From Tremella fuciformis (lineage: Eukaryota; Basidiomycota; Tremellomycetes; Tremellales; Tremellaceae), in NCBI GenBank assembly GCA_032768795.1, contig CP136497.1:1304501-1368500 (forward strand): a stretch of DNA of 64,000 nucleotides, read 5' to 3'. The position numbers were made by a program, and so were the translations under genes. Positions 9,808 to 20,860 of the stretch are shown here, piece by piece. The number at the start of each line of letters is the position of its first letter. The stretch's first letter is position 1. The notes beneath the pieces were generated by a model, which was not told the DNA's origin, searched no databases, and worked only from the letters and a program-made list of their open reading frames with translations.

Positions 9808-11627
9808 CGAGCAAGCGCTTTGGAGAACTGTGTGGGCGATGTGTAGATGAGCAAGGAGGGCCAGACGCGCAAGGAGGGCTTTCGGGCTTCATTTCGGATC
9901 AGGCAGCTGCACGTAGTAAAGCAGGTGAGCAGATTGACGCCGCTGCGTCTCAGTGAGCGAGCTGAACGACCAGTCTTTCGGCCGTTCGGTCAGTAGTTGG
10001 GATCTTCTTTTCGAGGTGTCCAGCTACTGGTCGTCGGAAACGATGTCCCCGGCGTGGGCACGATCGCCGAGGCAGGAGCTGCAGAGAGGTCAGAAGCGAT
10101 GCCAAGACGTCACTGGTATAGGTTAGATTCAGAGGTATGCGAATGGCGGCAAGGGGAAGGGGTCTTGAGGTCGACTACTGCGCCGATGTTTGCTGGAAGC
10201 GGTCTCGTATGGCTTGGGACCTTGCCCAACCATCGTCGCGACTCTTCAACGCATACCCCGACTCTCGGCCTTCGGTCAAGCGAGGTGCGACGATCGGGCA
10301 TGTCGTTGGCACGTCTTGACGACCCAAACCCATGTCGCCGGCTCCGAGATCGTGTGCTGCGTGGATTGACAGTGGTACTGAGAGCATGTGAGGGGGACTC
10401 CAAGGATCGGATTGAGGACCGTCTCTTGAACAAAGTTGATATCGCATCTCGAGTATCTGGCAGGTTGTCCCAGAGTGTTCTGCTGTGCTCAGCCTTTGAC
10501 TAGAATCTGGGTCAGAGGGCAGCCGCGTTAGTCCAAGTGTGAGTCGAGTCGTATGCAGGCGTCACGATTAAACGACTTGAAGTTGGAGAAGAGGCATCAC
10601 AACACTGTTTAACTGGACATGCAGCATAGGGAGGGAATGGTCCGCAGCTTCGATCGGTCCGGTTCATCCGCAGCAACCTTCGTCTCACATCCCACCTTGC
10701 ATCTCCACTCCAACTTTTCAACACCTACGACGGCTCCTGCATCTAGGGAGTAGTCGTCGTCGTTAGCATCCGATCACCGCCGTCCATCATGCCATCCGTC
10801 GCCTGCCGTCGAAGGGACCAATCCGGGACTAGCGACAGATGAAACGATGAAACGCCTTTGTCTTCCACCTTTCCCCCTTCAGCCCTTGACACTTGGGCCT
10901 TACTTGCCCTGCTCTTGTCATTGTTTCGTACCTTTGCTTTGGCCGCCCTGCTGCGGCGCTCGGACAGTCAACAGTCAACACTAGTGACTGATGGTCCTGA
11001 TTCAGAGCGAGACGATCTGTCCTCTTGTGCGCTCGGCACTGTTGACAAGGACAGATGGGCAGATCGATCTCACCGAGTCTCCCGGCTAGCAGGCATCGGA
11101 CTCTCTATCCCTTGGCCCTTCTTCTCCTCTGCTCACCCAGCTACAGGATGCTACGTTGCAGGACGCTCATTAGGTCAGGCCCGAGCGGCGCTAGAGCCGG
11201 GACCGCGAGGAACGCGGACCATCCTCTCCGACCCTTTGGCTCAACCTGCCCCTCCTTCTACACCGCGGTACTTCTCAGTCATGGTGATGATGGTCCAAGC
11301 GAGCACTCGAGCCGTCCTTGCCATGCATCTTGACATCCATCTCTGACCGTCTCCAAGTGTCTCTTCTCCTCTCTTCACGACGCCCCTTTCCTTCTCTGCC
11401 TCCTGCCTCTTCGATCGAGCCGCTCGAAACCCGACACCCCCAGGGGTCTGACACTCATTTGACGTATAAGAGCGGCCCAACACGCACGACCTCGCCCAAG
11501 ACCTCCAAGACAGGCATCTCTGTACAACGCACACGCAGCATAGCATAGACCTAGACAAGACATCCGTAGACCGACCGACACCAAGTCACACCACGCTCTT
11601 TACCACCACCACCCTCAACGCCCAGCC
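9808..11627. other. Gene-poor interval of 1.8 kb
   Basis: No gene is supported. Overlapping short frames on both strands lack conserved motifs and plausible splice joins. The last 500 bp are pyrimidine-rich and contain ACGTATAAG near 11460. This is plausible promoter and leader sequence for the gene starting at 11628. Confidence 0.5.
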
Positions 11628-13098
11628 ATGTCCCGCTCGGCATATACAGCACGCACCGCCTCCCCGTCCCCTGCGCCCTCTTCGCCTCGACAGGCCTCGT
11701 CCCCCTCGCGCAACAGAGAACCACACGGGCGGACGCGCTCGCCCAACCGGCGCCCGTCCCCGCTGGGCGACGGCAAGCCGCTCGTCTCGCCCTCTGCGCC
11801 CCGTGCGCCGCTCAGACCGACCGGCGGGCCATGCACGCCGACGCAGGCTACTTCGCAGCGGGCAGTATCGCCCTTTGACTCGCCTAGAGATAAAGACGCC
11901 CAGCCGCCGTCGTCACCTTCTCCCCGACACCCTGTCCAGACTGCTACCCCGCCCGACGCCGTGCGCGACTCGACCGCCTCCTTCTCCGGTATAGGCGGCC
12001 TGTTGTCCGGCGGCGGCAACTACGACTCGGAGGACTCTGAAGGGGAGGACGTGGAGGTCTTGTCGTTCTCCCAGCCGCAGCCCAGACCCCGCGACGTGCG
12101 AGTGAAAAGTATGCGTGCTGAGGCGGCGCGGGCTGGCAACATACGCAGTGTCGAGGGGGACATATACGCTTCCGCAGAAGGGGAACAGTCCACGACTACG
12201 GCTGGAGGCCAGGACGCCAGGCCGGCATCCATCTTGCGCCCAGAGGGAGGGGCGACCGCGAGACCACCGACTGTGGTACACTTTCCCGAGCCCGTGTTGG
12301 CTGGTCGAGTCCGAGACGGTCCACCCGGCTTGGCCATGCCTATGGCAGCGGGCGAACGACCGCGCCCGACACTCGTCATACCCTCTACCAACCTCTTCCA
12401 GCCCCCAGCGCCGCGCGGCGCAGGCAACCCATACCAACCCCAGCCCCAGGGCCAGCCATCGCCGTACCGCCCCGTGCACCTGCCCGCGCCCTCGACACCC
12501 ATCTCGCCCTTCCTCGCCAGCCCACCGCAGCCGCACCTCCCATCCGGACACACCGCGCTCGCCCCCCCCTCGTCGCCGTTCGCCAAGCCGCCCAATCGCT
12601 CGTCGGCCGTGTCGAGCAACGAGAGTATCAGCGGGTACGACGCGATGGTGGAGAAGAAGGCGCTCTTCCGGGGCGGCGAGGAGGAGCTCATCTCGCCGTT
12701 CTCGCCGCGCCCGCGGCCGAGGGAGCAGGTGGGGCCGAATGGGCGCAAGGTCGGGCAGGGACAGCGGCGCACCGAGTTCTGGGCGGCGCTGACGATGCGC
12801 TCCGGGGGCGGCGCGGGCGCTGAGATGTGGAAGCGCATGAGCGTCATGATGAAGCTGGACGAGAAGGGGGGCGATTCGTGGGTCCAGCGACACCGAGTAT
12901 TGTCATCCACTGGGCGGGGCTGACGGGCAGTGAGTGGCTGGCCAAGCAGCAGAAGAGCCGCGCGGGCATTCGCAAGTGGATCCTGATCGCCTTGGCCGTT
13001 GTGAGTAGACTTGGAAGCGGGGTCAGAGCGAGGGCTGAGTACAGGTCATCATCGGCGTCGTTGGGGCTGTCGTCGCCGTCCTCCTTACCAAGCACTAG
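11628..13098 (+). CDS. Proline/serine-rich tail-anchored membrane protein
   Basis: Three exons: 11628-12877, 12931-13000 and 13045-13098. The donor GTGGGT at 12878 joins S-E-W-L-A-K-Q-Q-K in frame; reading through instead stops at 12923. The long first exon encodes a disordered S/P/R-rich region, with an acidic patch (D-S-E-D-S-E-G-E-D) near residue 135. A conserved-looking segment follows from about residue 330 (Y-D-A-M-V-E-K-K-A-L-F). The last exons give a basic stretch and one hydrophobic helix, W-I-L-I-A-L-A-V-V-I-I-G-V-V-G-A-V-V, ending L-L-T-K-H. With a single helix at the extreme C-terminus, a tail-anchored protein facing the cytosol is inferred. Similar proteins occur in related yeasts; the function is not known to me. 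Confidence 0.75.
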
Positions 13099-13379
13099 CC
13101 CTGCCCTTGGACACTCTAGCACGTTACGACCTCACGCCTGTACTCACTTATGACGGACACTTGACGGACATTCGGACCTGTATAGTCAACCTTGTAGTTA
13201 GTGCACGACACGTACCCACCATAGCATACCATACCCAGCATGACGGACCGATGCATGGCTCATGGAGCAGCAACAGGTAGGACTCAGAGTACCGGGTATG
13301 TGCATCGTGGTATCAGATGGGGGTATACAACATGCGTGACGAGGCCGTGACATGAACAAGGCGACTATAGGCCGTGGGA

Positions 13380-14364
13380 CTAGAATAGATCCTCGAGTGT
13401 CATTTGTCTGTCGTCAGCTACTTCATTCTGACATTTTGATAGCTGATTCAGGTCCCACTTGACAATATCCGTGTTGGCCACCATGGCTGCGAACTCCTCG
13501 AATGACAGCTTGCCATCGCTACCATCAGCCTCTCTCCTGTCACAAGGCATCGCAAAATTCACCCGTCCTTGTCCGCTTCCATAATTGTCTTGTCCACGAT
13601 CTGCTGCAGCTGCTGGTCCTGTACATCAGTCCCACCGACAGTCGAGAAGATTTCGACTCGCCTTGAGGTTGTTTCCGACCATCTGTTTCAGGACAAGGTA
13701 GAGCTCGCCATTACTGATATACCCATCTCGGTCCATATCATACACCTTGAACGCGACTGCTGTCAGCTCACCCAACCTCGAAGCGAGGCACGACAGACTC
13801 ACACCGCAACTTCTCGTCCCTGCCGCCTTTGGACGAGAACGCACTGAGACCCCCTACAAACTCCTGAAAGTCGACCGACCCACTCCCGCTGCCCGTCAGC
13901 CCCGCACCCTTCGCAGGTGTCCCAGTGAGGCGCTCACTCCTCGTCGAATATGGCGATCATGCGGTGGGCCAGGGGGTTGTTGGCGATCTGGGGGATCTGC
14001 AGGAACTCGTCTTTGTCTATTGAGCCCGAACCGTCTTTGTCGAGCTTCATGAATCGTTTCTTGAGCCTCAGCAGTTCTGGCCCGGAGACTGTCGTCAGCG
14101 CTGTCCCCGACACCTCGCTGCCTCGCTCCACGGCAAAGGTCATTCCATGCCTCCTCTTTGGTAGCGAATGGAGAGGAACACGACGAGAGACGAGCGTCCA
14201 TCCTCCAGTCACCATATTGAGGGTTCTGGCGCCGTCTGACCTGTCGAGGGCAGTGTGTGGGACGGCGAGGAAAGACACGGCAGCCGCAAGAAGCAAGAGA
14301 CGACCGGCTCACAGTTCGAGTTCTTCTCGAGTGAGTTGAAGACGGACGACTCGACCTGACCCAT
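13380..14364 (-). CDS. CNB1: Calcineurin regulatory subunit B
   Basis: Seven exons (14364-14313, 14088-13938, 13888-13803, 13756-13662, 13618-13563, 13518-13459, 13407-13380) give exactly 528 nt, 175 residues, the normal length for calcineurin B. The protein starts M-G with serines following, a likely N-myristoylation site. It carries four EF-hands, including [17 protein letters not shown] and D-K-D-G-D-G-K-L-S-F, and ends T-L-E-D-L-F. It is the Ca2+-binding subunit that activates the calcineurin phosphatase in fungal Ca2+ stress signalling. The first intron is unusually long (224 bp). Intron 4 (13619-13661) starts with GC instead of GT (AAG/GCGAGT). The gene lies tail-to-tail with the upstream tail-anchored gene and head-to-head with the channel gene. 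Confidence 0.95.
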
Positions 14365-14814
14365 CCTGTGTGCTTCTCCTCAGCGTTGTACTATAGCGTG
14401 TCGAGTATCGGTTGATGCCGAGCTGGGTAGTGAAGGTGTAGACGAGAGGTAGATCACGTACTCGTAGTGCGACAATGGACAGCCGGCGCGACGCAGCCGT
14501 ACTAGGGCGGCGATCGCCGCAAGAAGAGAGGACTTCGCGATGCTCCCATTCGTCCAGCTAGGTATGCATGTACATTGTTCTTCATCTTGATGTGTAGCCT
14601 GACGTCTCAGCTACTACCTGATACCACTCATGCATGCACAGATGACTGGAGCGACTTATGCAGCAAGCCCAAACAGGCGGTGTACCACGAGGTGAGAATG
14701 CGGGGCCTCATTGCCACCCGCGCTCAATGCGTCATTCCTCACTGGATTCACCTTTCCTTTCATCTCATTCTATCAACTCGGTCAGCACCGCAGTTGCGCA
14801 GGGCTTCGAACAGG

Positions 14815-17800
14815 ATGGAGTGGTCAGCGTGGGTGGCCGACGGTCCAGCGGCACCACCCGGCAGCCCGCCGACGCGTGAGTCTCGCCTCTCACAGACTGG
14901 ACGCCCGCAGCCACGTTCCCGTCCGAGTGACGCCCGCTGACGTCGCAGAGAAATTTGTCGGTGAGCCATATGTCGCACTTGGCAGCTGAGAAGAAGACCA
15001 GAATGTCACCAGCTGACGCTTAGGCCCCTGGTTCTCCACTCAGCTCATACTGTCGCTCGTCATTGGTCTCACGTCCTTTCTGACATTCTGCTTTCTGCGG
15101 ACACGATGGGAGATTGTCTACATGGGCCGGACAAAGCTGAAGAGTGAGCTGTGTCACAGCCCTGAAACAACCGCAGCTCACTGTCAGACTTCTCGCCTAC
15201 CCCTGCGCACAATCCGGACCTGAATACCACACAAGGGAGCAGGTTCTTTGGGTGGATCTTGCCGACATGGCGCACGAGCGAGTTTACCGTTCTGCAGACA
15301 GTCGGCCTGGACGCGGCGGTGGTCGGTACAGCTATGGCACTGTGGCGAAGAGCTGACCGGTAGCTTCTCAGCTTTTTCAAGATGGCCTTTTCCCTCTTTG
15401 CCCTGTCTGCCATCCTGGCGACGGTGGTCTTGATGCCCTTCAACCTTTTTGTCAGCTAAATCAAAGAATTCGAAGTGTAGCTGACTCTTCAGAGACATGG
15501 CTCTACGGACGCCGAGCCCGACACTCCCAGCAACTCGACCGACCTGCTTTCCTTGCTACCTTATCTGCAGCCCAACGTATCCCTACCTGTCATCTCGCCT
15601 AATTCCACCGTCACCCAACCCTCGCTGTATGACCTTATACTTGACCCTCAAACGTCGACGCTGGTCAACTTCATCTTTACCTATCTCTTTACGGCGCTTT
15701 GTCTATCCTTTCTCCATCGCAACTTTCACAATTTCATCCTGGCACGCCAGTCGTTCGCCCTCCACCTGATTCACTCTATTTCCTCTCGCACGGTGTTGGT
15801 CACCTCACTGCCTTCCCATCTGAGAGGCGACCGGGCCCTGGCGGACTACTTTGAAGGCTGTGGTTGGACAGTGCAGAGCGTCAGCGTCTGCCGTGAGGTG
15901 GCTCCTCTGACCAAGGAGCTTGTCAAGCGTACGCAGGCGCTGTTGAAGCTGGAAGAAGCGTGGGCAGATTGGGTCGGCAACCCCGCCTCGGCCGGTGTGA
16001 AAGGATACGATCAGCACATCTACAACCTGCCGAAGATCGCCAAGGGTATCACTGCTTCGCCGCAGCCAGCTACTGCGCAGCTTATTGAGGGCTTTGAGAG
16101 CGGTACCGAGAATGGCGAGGGGTCGACCACATCATCGGCTCAGCCGGCCCAAGCGGAGGAAGGCGAACCCCGACTGGAGATACAGACAAACCGGCCTAGG
16201 CCCACCTACCGCCCGAAATGGTTTGGCAACAAGGTTGATGCTATCGACTTTTGGGCAAAGGAGTACAAGGTGGCCGACGAGGAGGTGCAGCAATTACGCC
16301 GTACAGGCAAGTTTGACGCGACTCATGCGGCCTTCGTTACCTTTGAGAATGTCAAGGATGCCGTGAGTACACTTCAGTGATGAATGCCCAAACTCATCGG
16401 CAGCAAATGGCATGCCAAGTCGTACACTACCCGCACCACTCGCAAGTCATCACCGAGCCTGCTCCAGAGCCCCGCGATGTCGTCTGGAACAAGGTTGCCA
16501 TGTCGAAGGAAGAAGGACAGTTTAGGGACGTCATTATTCTTTCCCTCATGACACTGCTCTTGCTGCTCTGGACAAGTGAGTGGCTCTGAAGACACTTAAT
16601 CCGCTGACGGGCAGTTCCCGTCGGATCGATCGCTTCTCTTCTCTCTTATCAGGAAATCAAAAAGGTCATGCCGTGGTTGGCGCGGCTGCTCAACCAGTCG
16701 CCGAGACTCGCCGCGGTCGTGCAGAATTCTCTGCCTTCGTTGGCTATTATCACTTTCAACGGTGTCCTGCCTTTCCTGCTTGAATGTTTGTCGCTGTTCG
16801 GGGGGTACGTGAGTCAGGCTGACGTCAAGGGATGTCCTATCACCAAGGCTTTGTCTCTAGGAGCGCAACTGAATACTCGCTCATGAAGAAGTCAGCTGGA
16901 AGATCCTCGACTGGTTCATGTAGCTGAGCTGCAGATACTATCTGTTCCTTCTTGTCACTGTTCTCTTCATCTTCTTGCTGACCACCACCTACTGGGCTCT
17001 GGTGCGAGACTTGGCCGACACCCCCATGAAGGTGAGTTTATATGTGGATGACGAGAGCTTATGCCATATAGATTCCCGAGAAACTGGCCAGTGCTTTGCA
17101 AGGCTCCAATGCCAGAAACTTCATGGTGTCGTATGTCATGCTACAGGGTGGGTGTAGAGACACCCTTCGGGAACTGCTCACTGACGGCAGCTCTCGGCCT
17201 GATGCCGCTCCAGCTGCTCAACGTCGGACCGCTGTTGACATTGGGCTACGCCCGAGCCCTTAGCACCAAAACGCCCAGAGGTGACTCAGCTTACCTCTTC
17301 TTGTTGACTGGATAAGCTGACATTCAGACTACGCCGAGGCAAACGCTCCTCCGATGCTCAACTACGGCTGGGTCTATCCTCAGACTCTGCTCATCTTCAC
17401 GATCACCCTTGTGTACAGCGTCGTATCTCCCCTGATCCTTGTCTTTGGTGCTCTGTACTTTGGCGTTGCGTGTGAGTTTACTTGCGGAGATGGGCATTGC
17501 TGACCCGAAGACCTCGTCTACAAGTACAAACTCCTCTTCATCTACTTCAAGCCGTACGAGTCGAATGGAGAAGCGTGGCGGATCACCTTTGCCCGCTTGC
17601 TGTGGGCCTTGGTCATCTTCCAGCTGTTCATGACCGGCCTCTTCTCTCTCCGGCCCCCATACTACTTCTCCGGCGCCATGGTCCCGCTCATCGTGTACAC
17701 TTTGTGGTGGAGCTGGACAATGTACAACGACTTTGGGCCCCTGAGCGAGTACGTGGCGCTCAGCAGTATCTGCGAGGTGGAGAGGGGCGAAGGAGCGGAC

Positions 17801-18680
17801 AGCGTTGTGGGCGTCAACGGCGATGGCGAGGTGACGAGGAGTCAAAGGTGCGTTTGGGATCCAGCTTGAGACAACACTGACGACTAGCAATCTCAACCAC
17901 CGCCGGTACGCCATGAACGACGAGACCTTGTATGTCGCCCCCTCCGACCGCCGTACCGACTATTCCCAACCACCAATGAACAACTTTTACTGGGGAGTCC
18001 TCAACACTGGACGACGTCGATACGCACATCCAGCTCTCTCCGGGCAGCTACCCACACCCTGGCTCCCTGCCAAGTTCCGCCCTTCTCAGTTTGGCGACAA
18101 TGCCGCCAAGCGGAGAGGCGTTGTGCTGTCACTGCGACGGAAGATGGCCAAGAAGCTGCGCCGATCGCAGAGCATGGACGGGGACGAGGACGAGGTGGAG
18201 AGCGGGAGGTCTAGGGCAGACTCTGAGGTGCCCGAGGGCTGGTCGACAGGAAGCAGCAACCTAGCTCCAAACGGCCAGAGAAGGGAGATGGAAGGATCCA
18301 CCAGCAGTCTTGGCACCAATCCCTGGCGGGACCCGACACCCGAAGCCAGTGTCAGCTCGCAGCAGCCCAGTCGGATGCGCAAAAAGTCGTATGATCCCGT
18401 ATCGGGTATCATCGCCCTCCCCGATGAGGAGGAGAATGTCTGGGCGGATATCGGGGATGAGAGCGACGAGGAGGGAGGTGATGAGACGCCGAAGGGGGTC
18501 GAGGTCGGGACCAAGCCCGAGTCTCCTGTAAGTGGACCAAGGTTTCAGGTATTGGGCTGATGATAGTCGACGTACTTTCATCATCCTGAGAGGAGGCGGA
18601 CTGTCTCTGGTGTAGACGCGAGTACGTTGCCGCAGAATGGGGCGGGACCGGTGGTGCCAGAGGTAGGAGAGTCGCAGTGA
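14815..18680 (+). CDS. CSC1/OSCA/TMEM63-type cation channel (RSN1/PHM7 family)
   Basis: About 16 exons encode a polytopic protein of the calcium-permeable, stress-gated channel family. In order: an N-terminal helix (L-I-L-S-L-V-I-G-L-T), F-F-G-W-I-L-P-T-W-R-T and L-L-S-F-F-K-M-A-F, then a cytosolic domain with F-V-T-F-E-N. The core channel segments follow (P-S-L-A-I-I-T-F-N-G-V-L-P, Y-Y-L-F-L-L-V, L-G-L-M-P-L-Q-L-L-N, P-Q-T-L-L-I-F-T-I), then a long charged C-terminal tail. The ATG at 14815 is chosen because it splices in phase to a 12-nt microexon (14949-14960); upstream frames do not. The last intron (18532-18569 region) leads to an exon ending at 18680. A degraded copy of that last intron and exon occurs at 20461-20620. 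Start and microexon are less certain than the body. Confidence 0.88.
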
Positions 18681-20394
18681 TGTCTATCATGTGCTGCTCT
18701 GCATCGGTCAAGCAACGGGCAAAAGTGAAATTAATAAAGCGGAACATCTACAAGACCGTCGCGCCAGGGGATGCCCCGCGCGCCAGAGGGGCGGGACGCA
18801 CCCGCCCAACGGCCGCCCCTTCCCGGGCTCAATACTAACCTTGGCCTGCGTGTGTACTGACACGCGATTGGTCTCGAGCCGACTGGTGAGGATATTGTTG
18901 ATCGTCGTCGCAAGAGTGGGTCGCGTTCAAAACCGGCGACTCTTGTCCCGCTGAGCTCGTCTTCGGCGCGTACTCGCCCGACCTGGCCAACTACAACAGA
19001 ACATACAAAGTACCAACGATCGAGGCCGAGGGGAGAGGAGGATGGCGGATTATTTGATAGTAATGTTTGGTTCATTGATTTGATTCCAGTCCACCCTACC
19101 CCCGCCCACCCATCCACCTCAAAAGAGGCAACGGATGAGAGGACTCACCTTATCTTGCCATGGACCGTGTGTCTTGTGGTTATTTGGTTGCTGACAGTCA
19201 GCCGTGTTTGCCCGAGATTGGTGCCTCAACTTCTCTATGTGTTGAATGATCCACGCTCGTCTTGAATATTCATCGTTGTCTTGATCCCGGGCTTGTCGAA
19301 GCCGCAGAAAATCGGTTTGAGACCGTGCGAGATGTGCTCGCCCCGCCAGGAGAATGGGAGTCAGCCTTTGCCCCTACGAAATAAAAGTCACTCATCATTG
19401 CCTGAGAGAAAAAGTTCGTTCGATGACCTCGCTACTGATCAGTCAGTAATGCTAACTTCGACGAGGAACTCCGCGGTCGACCTACCAGAACTGAGAAACC
19501 TCTTGCCAGTCAGGTCAAGCCGCAGAGACTGCACACCGTCGTGTCCGGTAGGTGACTGACGTCAGCTCGGGCGTAGGGAGAGTTCATAGAGTGCACTCGC
19601 CAGAATATCGTGGCCGTTTGCGCTTCGCAGATCGCCCTTCTTCGGAGAGCTTGCTGGTCCTAACAGGCCGGTGTCGGCAACTGATATCAAGCCCCGATCA
19701 TGGTGGCTGACGAGAGATGACGGGTGCTCAGAGAAGTGGCTCGTGATCTTCCGGACACTCACAATCCGTCGCACTTGTGAGATATCGCCACTCACTGGGT
19801 CAGCGCGCGCCCGACCGATGCCCACTCCTGCTGCTCACTCGTGTATTGTCGACGCTGGGGACTAGGGGGCGCGCGCCTCGGGTGACGCGACTGGTTCGCG
19901 TCGGGAGGGTCGGGAGCGGTGCGCTGATGAGGAAGATGGGAAGAGAGGGGGAGACGGGGGTCGCTCTGGGGGGCGGGGAAGGGTGCACGGGCTACAGGTG
20001 ACTGGGTGAGTGCACGCAAAGTTGAGATGGTCGTAGTGAGGTGAAGAGGTAATGCAGAGTGAAATGGAACGAGAGGGGATATGGGCGAGGGTTATATATC
20101 TTACACACACACACACACACACAGGTGACGTGATTTGCCACCGAGCATAGAGTCTTCGTCTATGTCTTTGTCTTACGAGCATGAGGACATTGGAGGGACC
20201 AAGTCTATTGGCATGCACGCTTTGCCAACTGCGAAAGAGCATCTCTCTACGTCTCTGCATTCCCGCCGTCAAAGTCTACAATCCCAGACAATCAAAAGAC
20301 ACACGCCCGACTGATCTATGAAATCGTTTCGCCCTCACAAGCTCCTCTGCCACTTCCCACTTCCTCGCGGCCAACTTGTAGCCAATGCACTCCT
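18681..20394. other. Gene-poor interval left of the rearrangement scar
   Basis: No gene is supported in 1.7 kb. It contains a simple repeat and low-complexity G-rich and R-rich frames only. A GTTCAAAAC motif near 18930 superficially resembles a tRNA T-loop, but no cloverleaf can be built around it. Confidence 0.5.
20103..20123. repeat. (AC)n microsatellite
   Basis: An uninterrupted AC dinucleotide run of about 21 bp. Confidence 0.95.
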
Positions 20395-20450
20395 TAGAAC
20401 ATCTGCCTGTTGCGCATCTCGACGGGGAGGAAGCACATGACAAATGCCAA
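20395..20450 (-). pseudogene. 3'-end relic of the neighbouring MFS transporter gene
   Basis: Read on the minus strand, this stretch is almost identical to the last 55 or so bases of the transporter gene ending at 25451, including the codons for F-L-P-V-E-M-R-N-R-Q-M-F and the TA of the stop. It breaks off at about 20450-20460, directly against the relic of the channel gene. It is too short to be a functional gene and matches only the 3' end. Confidence 0.9.
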
Positions 20451-20460
20451 CGGCAAGCTC

Positions 20461-20620
20461 TAGTCTCCTGTGAGTCGGCCTCGGCAACTGGTGTTGGGCT
20501 GATGTCAGTCGACGAACTTTCGTCATCGTGGGAGAAGGAGGACAGTATGTACCCTGCGTAGACATCAGTAAGACGCCTTCAAGTGGGATGGAGCCTGTGA
20601 CACCTGGGGCAGCGTAGTCT
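20461..20620 (+). pseudogene. 3'-end relic of the CSC1-type channel gene
   Basis: Sequence from GTCTCCTGTGAGT through TTGGGCTGATG and TCGACGAACTTTC mirrors the last intron and last exon of the channel gene at about 18524-18660. Roughly three quarters of positions agree, with scattered substitutions and small indels. The copy starts abruptly at 20461, where the transporter relic (opposite orientation) begins. The intron donor, branch-like motif and acceptor region are all still recognisable. This shows a DNA-level copy and not a retro-copy. Confidence 0.85.
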
Positions 20621-20860
20621 CGCAGTCTCGATAAGTATACGATAGCCACCGCATATGATGCAGATCATGACATTACATGATCAAGAGGGTCGCCCCGCGT
20701 GTTGCGACATGATTGAATTACGATGTAGAGTACCTGAACGCCCAGCGTCTGTCATAGTGCCAAGGCCAGCGGATCGGAGCTATTCGTAGAGGAGCAGTGT
20801 CGAGCTTTTTCCGACCTGTCGAGGGAGCGATGTAGTCGGTGTGGGGGCGCTGCGAAACCC

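Noticed and set aside
11913..12893. Antisense frames over the proline-rich gene
   Set aside because: Low-complexity R/G-rich shadows; the sense strand has a spliced tail anchor.
18890..18960. tRNA-like GTTCAAAAC motif
   Set aside because: The 5-bp T-stem does not pair and no acceptor stem could be found on either strand.
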